A stretch of 64,000 bases of DNA from Dongia_B sp035539075 (GCA_035539075.1 DATLJB010000125.1:1-64000), one strand, 5' to 3'; shown: positions 24,617 through 33,733, numbered from the stretch's first letter. Notes: generated by a model not told the origin, from the sequence alone. Numbers and translations: made by a program.

Positions 24617-25870
24617 ATGCCTGAAAACCTGCCGATTACAACAGATGTAGCAATCATCGGGGCCGGGCCGTCCGGCGCGGTTGCCGCGGCACTCCTGGTC
24701 AAAGCGGGCTGGTCCGTTGAAATCTTCGAACGGACCCACTTCCCCCGGTTCTCCATTGGCGAGAGCCTGCTGCCTCAGGCAATGGAGTGGCTGGGCGAGG
24801 CGGGACTGCTGCAGGACGTCATCGAAACAGGCTTTCAACACAAGAACGGCGCCATGTTCCAATGGGGCGGGCGCCAGGAGAGTTTTGATTTCCGGGAGAA
24901 GTTTTCGCCTGGCTGGGGCACGACCTATCAGGTCCGCCGCGACAAATTCGACGATGTCCTGGCACGGGGGGCGGCCCGGCTCGGCGCCAAGTTGCATTTC
25001 GGCCAGACGGTGACCGCCTTTGCGCCGGACCATGCCGCGCCGCGTCTCACGATACGGGATGAAGCCGGTGCGAGCCGCGAGGTCGCGGCGAAATTCGTGG
25101 TCGATGCCAGCGGTTTTGGCCGGGTCCTGGCGCGTCTGCTCGATCTGGAGACACCGGTTTCCGTGCCGCCGCGCATGGCGCTGTTCCGGCATGTGCGGGA
25201 CCATATCCCGCCCGCCGCCTATGACCGCAACAAGATCCTGATCAGCATCAATCCGCGCAACCCGGAGATCTGGTACTGGATGATCCCCCTGGCCGACGGC
25301 CTGTGCTCCACCGGCGTGGTTGGCCAGCCGCAGCATCTTGAGATCGCCGGCCGCGACCGCAACGAGCGGCTGGCGGAGTTGATCACCGAAGCGGGATTGA
25401 TGGGCGAGCTGCTGGCGAAGGCGGAGCCGATCAATGACGGCGGCGAGATATCCGGCTATGCCTGCCGGGTGAAAAGCCTGGCCGGACCAGGCTATGCCTT
25501 GCTGGGGAATGCCGGCGAATTTCTCGATCCGATCTTTTCATCCGGTGTCACGATCGCCTTGAAATCGGCTTCCCTGGCGGCCAAGGCGATCGATCGCCAG
25601 CTTCGTGGCGATGCGGTGGATTGGGACGCCGATTTCGCCCGGCCTCTGGTCAAAGGCGTCGATACGTTCCGCGCCTATGTGAACGGCTGGTATGACGGCG
25701 CGCTGCAGCGGGTGATCTTCAATCACCCCCGGCCCAGCCAAGCGGGGGGAGGCGAGAAGGTCAGATCGATGGTGACGTCGATCCTCGCCGGCTATGCCTG
25801 GGACGAGGAGAACCCCTTTGTCCGCCGGCCGAAGGAAACCCTGGAGATGGTTGCGGCGCTCTGCGGATAA
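24617..25870 (+). CDS. flavin-dependent halogenase-like FAD oxidoreductase
   Basis: The 417-residue protein has the FAD motif IIGAGPSGAVAAALL (12-26) and FSIGESLLPQ (46-54). Lys76 lies in GFQHKNGAMFQWGG, at the position of the catalytic lysine of flavin halogenases (Lys79 in PrnA/RebH). WYWMIP near 218-223 is the WxWxIP halogenase motif, and GEFLDPIFSSGV is the conserved late segment. These fit the CmlS-like branch of the tryptophan-halogenase superfamily; related hydroxylases and reductases share part of the pattern. No flavin reductase, NRPS or PKS gene is adjacent. The ATG at 24617 has no strong ribosome site; an ATG at 24569 is an alternative. Confidence 0.75.
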   Translation: MPENLPITTDVAIIGAGPSGAVAAALLVKAGWSVEIFERTHFPRFSIGESLLPQAMEWLGEAGLLQDVIETGFQHKNGAMFQWGGRQESFDFREKFSPGWGTTYQVRRDKFDDVLARGAARLGAKLHFGQTVTAFAPDHAAPRLTIRDEAGASREVAAKFVVDASGFGRVLARLLDLETPVSVPPRMALFRHVRDHIPPAAYDRNKILISINPRNPEIWYWMIPLADGLCSTGVVGQPQHLEIAGRDRNERLAELITEAGLMGELLAKAEPINDGGEISGYACRVKSLAGPGYALLGNAGEFLDPIFSSGVTIALKSASLAAKAIDRQLRGDAVDWDADFARPLVKGVDTFRAYVNGWYDGALQRVIFNHPRPSQAGGGEKVRSMVTSILAGYAWDEENPFVRRPKETLEMVAALCG

Positions 25871-26009
25871 TCGGACCTGGGTGATGAATGCCGGGCGGTT
25901 ACCGATGGCGGCTCGCCGCGCTGCTCTCTCGCCCGGCAGTTTATCTCGGCACTCGGTGCATCATGATCAAGGTCCGGACGTCTTCCGCTGGTGAGGCAGG
26001 GCACCGCGG

Positions 26010-26723
26010 TCACTCCTTCACATAATGCGGGAAGCGTGACTTGATCTCGGCGATCTGCATCAAGGTGCCGGAGAGATGTTGGCGCACCGCTTCCTGGGCC
26101 GCTTCCGGCTGGCCGGCCGCAATCGCGTCGAGGATGCCGGTATGGTCGCGCATGATGGCATCCATCTTGCCCGGCACCGGCAAATGCAATTGCCGCAGCC
26201 GATCGAGATGCCCGCTGCGGCTGCGGATCAGGGACCACAGGTCGGGTGCTCCGGCTGCTTCATACATCTGGCGGTGAAAGGACTGATCGGCGGCGGCGAA
26301 GCCTTTGATGTCATGGGCATCGAGACGCAGCTGCTGCTCGTTGAGCGTCGCGCGCAGCTTCTCGAGGAACCACTTGTTCTCGGTGAGCGCCAGGGTCCGG
26401 GCGACTTCCAATTCGACCGAGCGGCGCAGGAAGTGCGCTTGAAAGGCGAGGCGGAGATCGATCGCGCTGACCACCGTCGCATGCTGCGGAAAGATATCGA
26501 CCAGGCCTTCTTCCGCGAGTTTCAGAAGCGCGTCGCGGATCGGCGTCTGGCTGAGGCCGAACTGCTCCATCAAGGCGGTGCGCGATAGGACCGTGCCCGG
26601 GACCAGATTCATGGCGATGATCATTTCCCGCAGAGTCTCAAAGACCTGCGGTGCTGCTTGCCGGCCCCGGTCGAGACGGATCGATTGCGCGGCCATTGAC
26701 GGGTCGATGTCTGGCAGGACCAT
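26010..26723 (-). CDS. GntR/FadR-family (FCD) transcriptional regulator
   Basis: The 237-residue regulator has an N-terminal GntR winged helix (about 25-90: VFETLREMIIAMNLVPGTVLSRTALMEQFGLSQTPIRDALLKLAEEGLV). An FCD ligand domain follows (about 95-225), with three metal-binding-type histidines: FHRQMYEA, RDHTGILDAI and RQHLSGTL. Such FCD sites commonly bind a metal and a carboxylic acid. It is divergent from the ABC/IlvD operon with a 246-bp spacer carrying an 18-bp palindrome, so it most likely represses that operon until a sugar acid or related acid is present. Confidence 0.9.
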   Translation of the reverse strand: MVLPDIDPSMAAQSIRLDRGRQAAPQVFETLREMIIAMNLVPGTVLSRTALMEQFGLSQTPIRDALLKLAEEGLVDIFPQHATVVSAIDLRLAFQAHFLRRSVELEVARTLALTENKWFLEKLRATLNEQQLRLDAHDIKGFAAADQSFHRQMYEAAGAPDLWSLIRSRSGHLDRLRQLHLPVPGKMDAIMRDHTGILDAIAAGQPEAAQEAVRQHLSGTLMQIAEIKSRFPHYVKE

Positions 26724-26806
26724 GAATATTTTCCTTTATGGGCCAGTTTCGTCACCTTCCTGGCACACTCTCCTTTTATCATCATAACAAACTTGTTGTC
26801 AGTAGC

Positions 26807-26824
26807 GCACTAATGCATTAGTGC
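26807..26824. promoter_or_regulatory. perfect 18-bp palindrome, candidate GntR operator
   Basis: GCACTAATGCATTAGTGC reads the same on both strands. It sits in the divergent region, about 84 bp before the GntR start and 146 bp before the binding-protein gene. A second weaker symmetry, AACAA-AC-TTGTT (26786-26797), lies just to the left. Either could be the GntR site; the perfect one is the stronger candidate. Confidence 0.55.
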
Positions 26825-26969
26825 TTTAGTTCGTCACGCGGCATTCGACCGCCTGCCCACCAGCGCAGCTGATCCGGACCTTTTTGTGGGATCCGGGCGC
26901 CAAAAAATCTCGGGCTCGGGAACAACCCGGCTTTCAATCACCAAGACGAATCATACGGGAGGCTCACAC

Positions 26970-27989
26970 GTGATCAGGACATTCAGGACCATTTGCGCCG
27001 GCATCGTCGCCTTGACGAGCCTGGCGGGTTTCGCCGCAATCGCCGCGGCCGACGAGCAGAGCGAAATCGCCATTACACGGCAGCCCGGCATTCTCTATCT
27101 GCCGGCCCAGGTGATGGAGAAGCAGCACCTCATCGAGAAGCACGCGGCCGCCCTCGGCGTGCCGAATGTGAAAGTGAACTGGGTGGTCTTCACCGGCGGC
27201 GGCGCTGCCACCGATGCGCTGCTGTCCGGTAATGTCGATATCGTCAATAGCGGTGTCGGCAACATGCTGCTGCTCTGGGACCGCACTCACGGCAAGGTCA
27301 AGGGCATCATCACCAATTCGGCCCAGCCGGAATTGCTGATCAGCCGCGATCCCAAGATCAAGACGATCCGCGATTTCGGCCCGACCGACAAGATCGCCGT
27401 GCCGACGGTGCGCGTCTCCACCCAGGCGATTCTGCTGCAGATGGCGGCGGCACAGACCTTCGGTCCGGATCAGTGGAGCAAGCTCGACGCCAATACCGTG
27501 CAGCTCGGCCATCCCGATGCCGTGGCGGCGCTTGCCAATCCGCAGCATGAAGTCGCCAGCCATTTCACTGCGCCGCCCTTCGATTACAAGGAGCTGAAGA
27601 CGGTGCCGGGCGCCCATATCGTGCTGCGCTCGGAGGACATCATCGGCGGTGATCTGTCGCAATCGACCCTCTTCACCACGACGAAATTCGCCGAGGCCAA
27701 TCCCAAGCTGATCCAGGCTGTCATGGATGCCTCGAAGGAGGCCGTCGATTACGTGAAGGCGCATCCCGATGACTCCTTGGCGATTTACAAGGAGATCACC
27801 GGCGACAAGACCAGCCTCGATGATCTCAAGGATATCCTGAAGCAGCCGGGCATGATGGCCTATCAGGTCGATCCCGCCGGCTCGATGAAGTTCGCCGCGC
27901 ATATGTTCAAGGCCGGCATCCTGAAGACCGAACCGAAGGCCTGGACGGATTACTTCCTGCCGGAAGCCGCCGGCCTGCACGGCAGCTGA
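26970..27989 (+). CDS. NitT/TauT-type ABC transporter substrate-binding protein
   Basis: The 339-residue protein starts with GTG at 26970, 7 nt after GGGAGG. A signal peptide ends near residue 27 (FAAIAAADE). The mature part has the NMT1/SsuA-like pattern: AITRQPGILYLPAQVMEKQHLIEKHAAALG, VVFTGGGAATDALLSGNVDIVNSGVG, and KIAVPTVRVSTQAILLQMAA. Members of this family bind nitrate, sulfonates, taurine, thiamine precursors or aromatic acids. Here the gene heads an operon with sugar-acid enzymes, so an organic acid is more likely than a sulfonate. Confidence 0.9.
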   Translation: MIRTFRTICAGIVALTSLAGFAAIAAADEQSEIAITRQPGILYLPAQVMEKQHLIEKHAAALGVPNVKVNWVVFTGGGAATDALLSGNVDIVNSGVGNMLLLWDRTHGKVKGIITNSAQPELLISRDPKIKTIRDFGPTDKIAVPTVRVSTQAILLQMAAAQTFGPDQWSKLDANTVQLGHPDAVAALANPQHEVASHFTAPPFDYKELKTVPGAHIVLRSEDIIGGDLSQSTLFTTTKFAEANPKLIQAVMDASKEAVDYVKAHPDDSLAIYKEITGDKTSLDDLKDILKQPGMMAYQVDPAGSMKFAAHMFKAGILKTEPKAWTDYFLPEAAGLHGS

Positions 27990-28073
27990 GCGTCAATCCG
28001 CTATTCCTGCCGGTCCGAGACATCGGGTCGGCAGGGTCGGATGACTGATCCCCGCTTCAGATAGGAAATCTGC

Positions 28074-28838
28074 ATGACGGCGCTTCTCGAGGTCCAGGCG
28101 GTGACCCTCCGCTACAAGACCGCCACCAGCCTCATCACCGCGACGGAAGGGGTGAGCTTCAAGGTCAATCAATCCGACCGCTTCGTGCTCCTTGGCCCGT
28201 CCGGCTGCGGCAAGTCCACCTTGCTGAAGGCCGTTGGCGGCTATCTGCGGCCGGAAGCGGGAGAGATCCGCATCAAGGACCGTACCGTGCGCAAGCCGGG
28301 TGCCGACCGCATGATGGTGTTCCAGGAATTCGACCAGCTGCTGCCCTGGAAGACGGTGCTGGAGAACGTGATGTTTCCGCTTTCCAAGGCCCGCAAGATG
28401 TCGCGTCGCGAGGCCGAGGATCGGGCCCGCTCCTATATCGACAAGGTGCGGCTGACGGACTTCGCCAATTCCTACCCGCATACCCTCTCCGGCGGCATGA
28501 AGCAGCGCGTCGCCATCGCCCGCGGCATGGCGATGGAGCCGGACATCCTGCTGATGGACGAACCCTTCGCCGCCTTGGATGCGCTCACGCGCCGCCGCAT
28601 GCAGGACGAGTTATTGCAGCTTTGGGAAGATACCCGCTTCACCGTCCTTTTCGTCACGCATTCCATCGCCGAGGCGATCCGCATCGGCAACCGCATCCTG
28701 CTGCTGTCGCCGCATCCCGGCCGGGTGAAAGCCGAGGTCGTCGACGTCGATTGCGCCGCCGTCGAGGAGGCAGCCGCCGCCCGGCTGGAGCGGCAGATCC
28801 ATGATCTCCTCTTCGAAGAAGAAGGACACCGCGAATGA
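28074..28838 (+). CDS. NitT/TauT-type ABC transporter ATP-binding protein
   Basis: The 254-residue ATPase has Walker A GPSGCGKST (about 43-51), Q-loop VFQEFDQLLPW, signature LSGGMKQR, Walker B ILLMDEPFAALD and switch VTHSIAEA. It resembles SsuB/TauB. It lies 84 bp after the binding-protein gene and overlaps the permease gene by 4 nt, so translation of the two is coupled. It acts on the cytoplasmic side of the importer. Confidence 0.93.
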   Translation: MTALLEVQAVTLRYKTATSLITATEGVSFKVNQSDRFVLLGPSGCGKSTLLKAVGGYLRPEAGEIRIKDRTVRKPGADRMMVFQEFDQLLPWKTVLENVMFPLSKARKMSRREAEDRARSYIDKVRLTDFANSYPHTLSGGMKQRVAIARGMAMEPDILLMDEPFAALDALTRRRMQDELLQLWEDTRFTVLFVTHSIAEAIRIGNRILLLSPHPGRVKAEVVDVDCAAVEEAAAARLERQIHDLLFEEEGHRE

Positions 28839-29704
28839 ACGCGATCAAACAGGCATCGATCCAGATGCGGGCGGCGGAAGTGCCGGCCGATGCCGCGCAG
28901 ATCGTCGAACGGAAGCTCGGTTGGGGCGAATTGCTGTGGAGCAATGCGGCCCTGCGCAAGACCCTGCTGATCATCTTGCTCGGCATCGCCTGGGAACTCT
29001 ATGCGCGGCATCTCGACAACCCGCTGACTTTCCCGACCTTGTCCGACACCTTTGCCTCGCTGGTCGACAATATCAAAAGCGGGGTGTTGCTGGAGCGGGC
29101 CTGGACGTCGCTGAAGATCCTGGTGCTCGGCTATGTGGCCGGCATCGCTCTCGCCGGCACGGTGACGGTGCTGGCGATCAACACGCGGATCGGTACCGAT
29201 TTCCTCGAGACCATGACGGCGATGTTCAACCCGTTGCCGGCCATCGCCCTGCTGCCGCTGGCGCTGATCTGGTTCGGCCTCGGCAATATCAGCCTGGCTT
29301 TCGTGCTGATCCATTCCGTACTCTGGGTCGTCGCCTTGAATACCCATGCCGGTTTCCTCAGCGTGTCGCAGACCCTGCGCATGGTCGGGCGCAATTACGG
29401 CCTCAGCGGTTTGCGTTACGTCGCCTTCATCCTCATTCCCGCCGCCTTTCCCTCGATCCTCACCGGCTTGAAGATCGGCTGGGCCTTCGCCTGGCGCACC
29501 TTGATTGCCGCCGAGCTGATCTTCGGCGTTTCCTCGGGCAAGGGCGGGCTCGGCTGGTTCATCTTCGAGAACCGCAACGTGCTCGATATCCCGGCCGTCT
29601 TCGCCGGACTTTTGAGCGTCATCATCATCGGTCTCGTGGTCGAGAACGTCATCTTCCGCACCCTGGAGCGCCACACCGTGCGCCGCTGGGGCATGCAGGG
29701 CTGA
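28835..29704 (+). CDS. NitT/TauT-type ABC transporter permease
   Basis: The 289-residue inner-membrane protein has about six helices (from about residue 45) and the EAA-type loop VSQTLRMVGRNYGLSGLRYVAFILIPAAFPSILTGLKIG. The sequence is of SsuC/TauC class. A 40-residue charged N-terminus precedes the first helix. It overlaps the ATPase gene by ATGA and is followed 48 bp later by the dehydratase gene, which puts transporter and catabolic enzymes in one operon. Confidence 0.93.
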   Translation: MNAIKQASIQMRAAEVPADAAQIVERKLGWGELLWSNAALRKTLLIILLGIAWELYARHLDNPLTFPTLSDTFASLVDNIKSGVLLERAWTSLKILVLGYVAGIALAGTVTVLAINTRIGTDFLETMTAMFNPLPAIALLPLALIWFGLGNISLAFVLIHSVLWVVALNTHAGFLSVSQTLRMVGRNYGLSGLRYVAFILIPAAFPSILTGLKIGWAFAWRTLIAAELIFGVSSGKGGLGWFIFENRNVLDIPAVFAGLLSVIIIGLVVENVIFRTLERHTVRRWGMQG

Positions 29705-29752
29705 CGCCGCCGCCTTCACCGCCTCCATCTTTCCGAACAGTTGGGTCACATC

Positions 29753-31489
29753 ATGTCCACACGCCGCAAGACACCCGCCGAACTCCGAAGTGCGCGCTGG
29801 TTCGCGCCGGACGACCTGCGCGGCTTCGGGCACCGCTCCCGCTTCATGCAGATGGGCTACGCACCGGAGGATTGGGCGGGAAAACCCGTCGTCGCCATCA
29901 TCAATACCTGGTCGGACATCAATCCATGTCACGCCCATTTCAAGCAGCGGGTGGAAGATATCAAGCGCGGCATTCTGCAGGCGGGTGGCCTGCCGATCGA
30001 GCTGCCGGCACTGTCGCTCGCCGAGCAATATGTCAAGCCGACCACCATGCTCTATCGCAACATGCTGGCGATGGATGTGGAGGAATTGCTGCGCAGCCAT
30101 CCGATCGATGGCGCGGTACTGATGGGGGGGTGCGACAAGACCACGCCGGCTTTGCTGATGGGGGCCACCAGTGCCGGCCTTCCGTGTATCTATGTGCCGG
30201 CGGGGCCGATGCTGCGCGGCAACTGGAAGGGAAAAATTCTGGGCTCCGGCTCCGATGCCTGGAAGTTCTGGGACGAAAGACGCGCCGGCAATATCACCGA
30301 CAAGGACTGGTTCAATATCGAAACGGGTATCGCCCGCAGCGACGGCCATTGCATGACCATGGGCACGGCCAGCACCATGACGGCGATCGCCGAGGCGATC
30401 GGCATGACGCTGCCGGGGGCTTCCTCGATTCCGGCGGCCGACGCCAATCACATTCGCATGTGCGCCGAATCGGGACGTCGCATCGTCGAAATGATCTGGG
30501 AGGATCTGACTCCCGCCAGGATCCAGACGCGAGCGGCCTTCGAGAATGCGATCCGCGTTGCCATGGCCATGGGCTGCTCCACCAATGCCATTATCCATGT
30601 CATCGCCCAGGCGCGCCGCGCCGGGGTCGAGATCGGCCTTGACGATTTCGAGACTGCGAGTCACGTGCCGGTGATTGCCAATGTGCGGCCCAGCGGCGAG
30701 CAGTATCTGATGGAGGATTTCTACTATGCCGGCGGGCTGCCGGCGTTGATGCAGCAAATGAAGGCTCATCTCCATCTCGAAGCCCTGACCGTCACCGGAC
30801 ACAGCCTGGGTGAGAACATCGCCGGGGCGGAGGTCTATAACGACGACGTCATTCGCCCGCTGGACAACCCGATCTATGCTTCGGGCGCGCTGGCCGTGTT
30901 GAAGGGCAATCTGGCGCCCGATGGCTGCGTCATCAAGCCGAGCGCCTGTGCGCCGCATCTGCAGAAGCACAAAGGCCCGGCTTTGGTCTTCGACGATTAT
31001 CCTTCGATGAAGGCGGCGATCGATCGCGAGGATCTCGACGTGACGCCGAATCATGTGCTGGTGCTGCGCAATGCCGGGCCGCAAGGCGGGCCGGGCATGC
31101 CCGAATGGGGCATGCTGCCGATTCCGAAGAAACTGGTGAAGCAGGGGGTGCGGGATATGGTGCGCATTTCCGATGCGCGGATGAGCGGCACCAGCTATGG
31201 CGCCTGCATCCTGCATGTGGCGCCCGAGGCCTATATCGGCGGCATGCTGGCTCTGGTGAAGGACGGCGACATCATCGCGGTGGATGTCGCGGCGCGCTCG
31301 ATCACCCTGGAGGTGCCGGAAGTCGAGCTGGCGGCGCGGCGCAAGGCCTGGGTCCCGCCGCAGCCGCGTTTCGAGCGCGGCTATGGCTGGATGTTCTCTC
31401 GCCATATCCGCCAAGCCAACGAAGGCTGCGATTTCGATTTCCTGCAAACGAACTTCGGCGCGCCCATCGGCGAGCCGGCGATTTTCTGA
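29753..31489 (+). CDS. IlvD/Edd-family dehydratase, sugar-acid (L-arabinonate/D-xylonate) type
   Basis: The 578-residue enzyme dehydrates an aldonic acid to a 2-keto-3-deoxy acid with an iron-sulfur cluster. The three cluster cysteines are seen in SDINPCHAHF (Cys59), LMGGCDKTTPA (Cys127) and GHCMTMGTAST (Cys200). Other family marks are PAGPMLRGNW, GCSTNAIIH and SDARMSGTSYGACILHVAPEA. The pattern and length fit the pentonate dehydratase branch more closely than IlvD itself, which would sit with ilv genes. The ATG at 29753 gives the usual MST start; a TTG four codons upstream is less likely. RraA-like and aldehyde dehydrogenase genes follow directly. Confidence 0.9.
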   Translation: MSTRRKTPAELRSARWFAPDDLRGFGHRSRFMQMGYAPEDWAGKPVVAIINTWSDINPCHAHFKQRVEDIKRGILQAGGLPIELPALSLAEQYVKPTTMLYRNMLAMDVEELLRSHPIDGAVLMGGCDKTTPALLMGATSAGLPCIYVPAGPMLRGNWKGKILGSGSDAWKFWDERRAGNITDKDWFNIETGIARSDGHCMTMGTASTMTAIAEAIGMTLPGASSIPAADANHIRMCAESGRRIVEMIWEDLTPARIQTRAAFENAIRVAMAMGCSTNAIIHVIAQARRAGVEIGLDDFETASHVPVIANVRPSGEQYLMEDFYYAGGLPALMQQMKAHLHLEALTVTGHSLGENIAGAEVYNDDVIRPLDNPIYASGALAVLKGNLAPDGCVIKPSACAPHLQKHKGPALVFDDYPSMKAAIDREDLDVTPNHVLVLRNAGPQGGPGMPEWGMLPIPKKLVKQGVRDMVRISDARMSGTSYGACILHVAPEAYIGGMLALVKDGDIIAVDVAARSITLEVPEVELAARRKAWVPPQPRFERGYGWMFSRHIRQANEGCDFDFLQTNFGAPIGEPAIF

Positions 31490-31507
31490 CAGAGGCGGAG
31501 CAATTAC

Positions 31508-32251
31508 ATGACGACAGGCAATGGAACGCCCAAGGCCGCGCTCAGCGCCGAAACCCGGCAGATGCTGCAGGGGGTGAGCACGGCAACCCTGACCACCGCC
31601 TTGTTCAAGCGCGGCCTGCGCAACCAGTTCATCCAGAACGTGCATCCGCTCAACCCGCAGGGCGAGACCATGGTGGGGGAGGCCTATACCTTGCGCTATA
31701 TCCCGGCGCGGGAGGACCTCAACCCGATCACCGTGTTTCAGAATCGTGACCATCCGCAGCGCAAGGCGGTGGAGGAATGCCCGCCGGGTGCGGTGCTGGT
31801 GATCGACAGCCGCAAGGATGCGCGGGCCGCTTCGGCGGGCTCGATCCTGGTCAGCCGGCTGATGAAGCGTGGCGTTGCCGGCATCGTCACCGATGGCGGT
31901 TTCCGCGATTCGCCGGAAATTGGCCGTCTCGCCATCCCGGCCTACCACCAGCGTCCGTCGGCGCCGACCAATCTCACCCTCCACCAGGCGATTGACATCA
32001 ACCAGCCGATTGCCTGCGGCGATGTGGCGGTCTTTCCCGGCGATGTGCTGGTCGGTGACGGCGAAGGCGTGGTTGTCATTCCCGCCCATCTTGCGCATGA
32101 TATCGCCGTCGAAGCCGCCGAGATGACGGTGTTCGAGGATTTCGTCACCGAAGAAGTGCTCAAGGGTCGGTCGATCCTGGGGCTTTATCCAGCAACCGAT
32201 GAACAGACCAAGGTCGATTTCGCGGCCTGGCGACAACGTAACCATAGATGA
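31508..32251 (+). CDS. RraA-like / HMG-aldolase-fold protein in a sugar-acid operon
   Basis: The 247-residue protein has the RraA/4-hydroxy-4-methyl-2-oxoglutarate aldolase fold: LQGVSTATLTTALFKRG, PPGAVLVIDSRKDARAASAGSILVSRLMKRGVAGIVTDGGFRDSPEIG (the D-G-x-x-R-D region) and CGDVAVFPGDVLVGDGEGVVVIP. It is often named regulator of RNase E, but this longer branch co-occurs with dehydratases, and the Asp/Arg set resembles that of the metal-dependent aldolases. In this operon it takes the place where a 2-keto-3-deoxypentonate dehydratase or aldolase is expected. GGAG lies about 9 nt before the ATG. Its reaction is unproven. Confidence 0.85.
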   Translation: MTTGNGTPKAALSAETRQMLQGVSTATLTTALFKRGLRNQFIQNVHPLNPQGETMVGEAYTLRYIPAREDLNPITVFQNRDHPQRKAVEECPPGAVLVIDSRKDARAASAGSILVSRLMKRGVAGIVTDGGFRDSPEIGRLAIPAYHQRPSAPTNLTLHQAIDINQPIACGDVAVFPGDVLVGDGEGVVVIPAHLAHDIAVEAAEMTVFEDFVTEEVLKGRSILGLYPATDEQTKVDFAAWRQRNHR

Positions 32252-32266
32252 TGAAGAGGTAGCGCC

Positions 32267-33715
32267 ATGATCCAAGCCCAGAATTATATTGCAGGTGAAT
32301 GGCGCAAGGCGGCCAAAGAGATCGCCAATATCAACCCTTCCAACACCACGGATATCGTCGGCCAGTTTCCCCAGGCCAGCGCGGCCGATGCAGAGACCGC
32401 CATTGCCGCCGCCAAGGCGGCCTTTCCGACCTGGTCGCGCACGACCATCCAGCAGCGCCACGACATTCTGAAGAAGATCGGCGACGAGATCATCGCCCGC
32501 AAGGACGAACTCGGCCGATTGCTGGCGCGCGAGGAAGGCAAGACCCTGGCCGAGGGCATCGGCGAGACAATGCGGGCGGGACAGATATTCCTGTTCTTCT
32601 CCGGCGAATGCCTGCGCCTGGCCGGCGAGAAGCTTGGCTCGGTACGGCCCTCGGTCGATGTCGAGGTGACGCGCGAGCCGCTGGGCGTCATCGGCCTCAT
32701 CACGCCGTGGAATTTCCCCATCGCCATCCCGGCCTGGAAGATCGCGCCGGCCTTGGCCTATGGCAATTGCGTGGTCTTCAAGCCGGCGGAACTGGTGCCC
32801 GGCAGCGCCCATGCCTTGAGCGAGATCATCATTCGCGCCGGTGTGCCGGCCGGTGTCTTCAATCTCGTGATGGGCAAGGGCTCCGTCGTCGGCGAGGCGA
32901 TGCTGCGCCATAAGGATGTGACGGCGATCTCCTTCACCGGCTCGGTCGCCACCGGTCGCCGCATCGCCGCGACCTGTATCGAGGTCGACCCGATGAAGAA
33001 GGTGCAGCTCGAAATGGGCGGCAAGAACCCGATGGTGGTGCTGGACGATGCCGACCTCAAGGTGGCCGTCGATTGCGCCGTCAACGGCGCCTTCTTCTCC
33101 ACCGGCCAGCGTTGCACGGCGTCGTCGCGCCTGATCGTCACCGAGGGCATCCATGATCGTTTCGTGGCGGCGATGACCGAGCGGATGAAGACGCTGGTCG
33201 TCGATGACGCCTTGAAGGAGGGGACGCAGATCGGCCCGGTGGTCGACCAGTCGCAGCTCGACCAGGATCTCGACTATATCCGCATCGGCCAAGGCGAAGG
33301 CGCCAAGCTGCATGCCGGCGGCGAGTTGCTCAACCGCCAGACGCCGGGCTTCTATCTGGCGCCGGCCTTGTTCACCGAGGTCGACAACCATATGCGCATC
33401 GCCCGCGAGGAGATCTTCGGCCCGGTGGCGACGGTCAGCCGCGTCAAGGACTACGAGGCGGCCTTGACGATGGCCAATGATACGCCGTTCGGCCTGTCGG
33501 CCGGCATCTGCACCAGCTCGCTGAAATATGCCAGCCACTTCAAGCGCAACAGTGAGGCCGGGATGGTAATGGTCAACCTGCCAACGGCGGGCGTCGACTA
33601 TCATGTGCCGTTCGGCGGCCGCAAGGGATCAAGCTATGGCCCACGCGAACAGGGCCGCTATGCCGCCGAGTTCTACACCGTGGTGAAGACCGCCTATACC
33701 TTCGACGGCAACTGA
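32267..33715 (+). CDS. aldehyde dehydrogenase, 2-oxoglutarate-semialdehyde type
   Basis: The 482-residue NAD(P)-dependent enzyme has GLITPWNFPIAIPAWKIAPALAYGN (cofactor site), ISFTGSVATGRRIA, LEMGGKNP (general-base Glu near 249) and FFSTGQRCTASSR (nucleophilic Cys near 283), all family hallmarks. The late PTAGVDYHVPFGGRKGSSYGPREQG is typical of the alpha-ketoglutaric semialdehyde branch. It follows the RraA-like gene by 15 bp with GAGG before the ATG. It would oxidise the end semialdehyde to 2-oxoglutarate, feeding the TCA cycle. Assignment of the substrate is from family and context. Confidence 0.92.
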   Translation: MIQAQNYIAGEWRKAAKEIANINPSNTTDIVGQFPQASAADAETAIAAAKAAFPTWSRTTIQQRHDILKKIGDEIIARKDELGRLLAREEGKTLAEGIGETMRAGQIFLFFSGECLRLAGEKLGSVRPSVDVEVTREPLGVIGLITPWNFPIAIPAWKIAPALAYGNCVVFKPAELVPGSAHALSEIIIRAGVPAGVFNLVMGKGSVVGEAMLRHKDVTAISFTGSVATGRRIAATCIEVDPMKKVQLEMGGKNPMVVLDDADLKVAVDCAVNGAFFSTGQRCTASSRLIVTEGIHDRFVAAMTERMKTLVVDDALKEGTQIGPVVDQSQLDQDLDYIRIGQGEGAKLHAGGELLNRQTPGFYLAPALFTEVDNHMRIAREEIFGPVATVSRVKDYEAALTMANDTPFGLSAGICTSSLKYASHFKRNSEAGMVMVNLPTAGVDYHVPFGGRKGSSYGPREQGRYAAEFYTVVKTAYTFDGN

Positions 33716-33733
33716 GCTTTACACAAACAAAAG

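Noticed and set aside
28472..33604. A 1710-codon open frame on the minus strand, opposite the ABC/IlvD operon
   Set aside because: It is the antisense shadow of several well-supported genes in high-GC DNA; its translation has no domain pattern and is rich in His, Arg, Gly and Asp as such shadows are.
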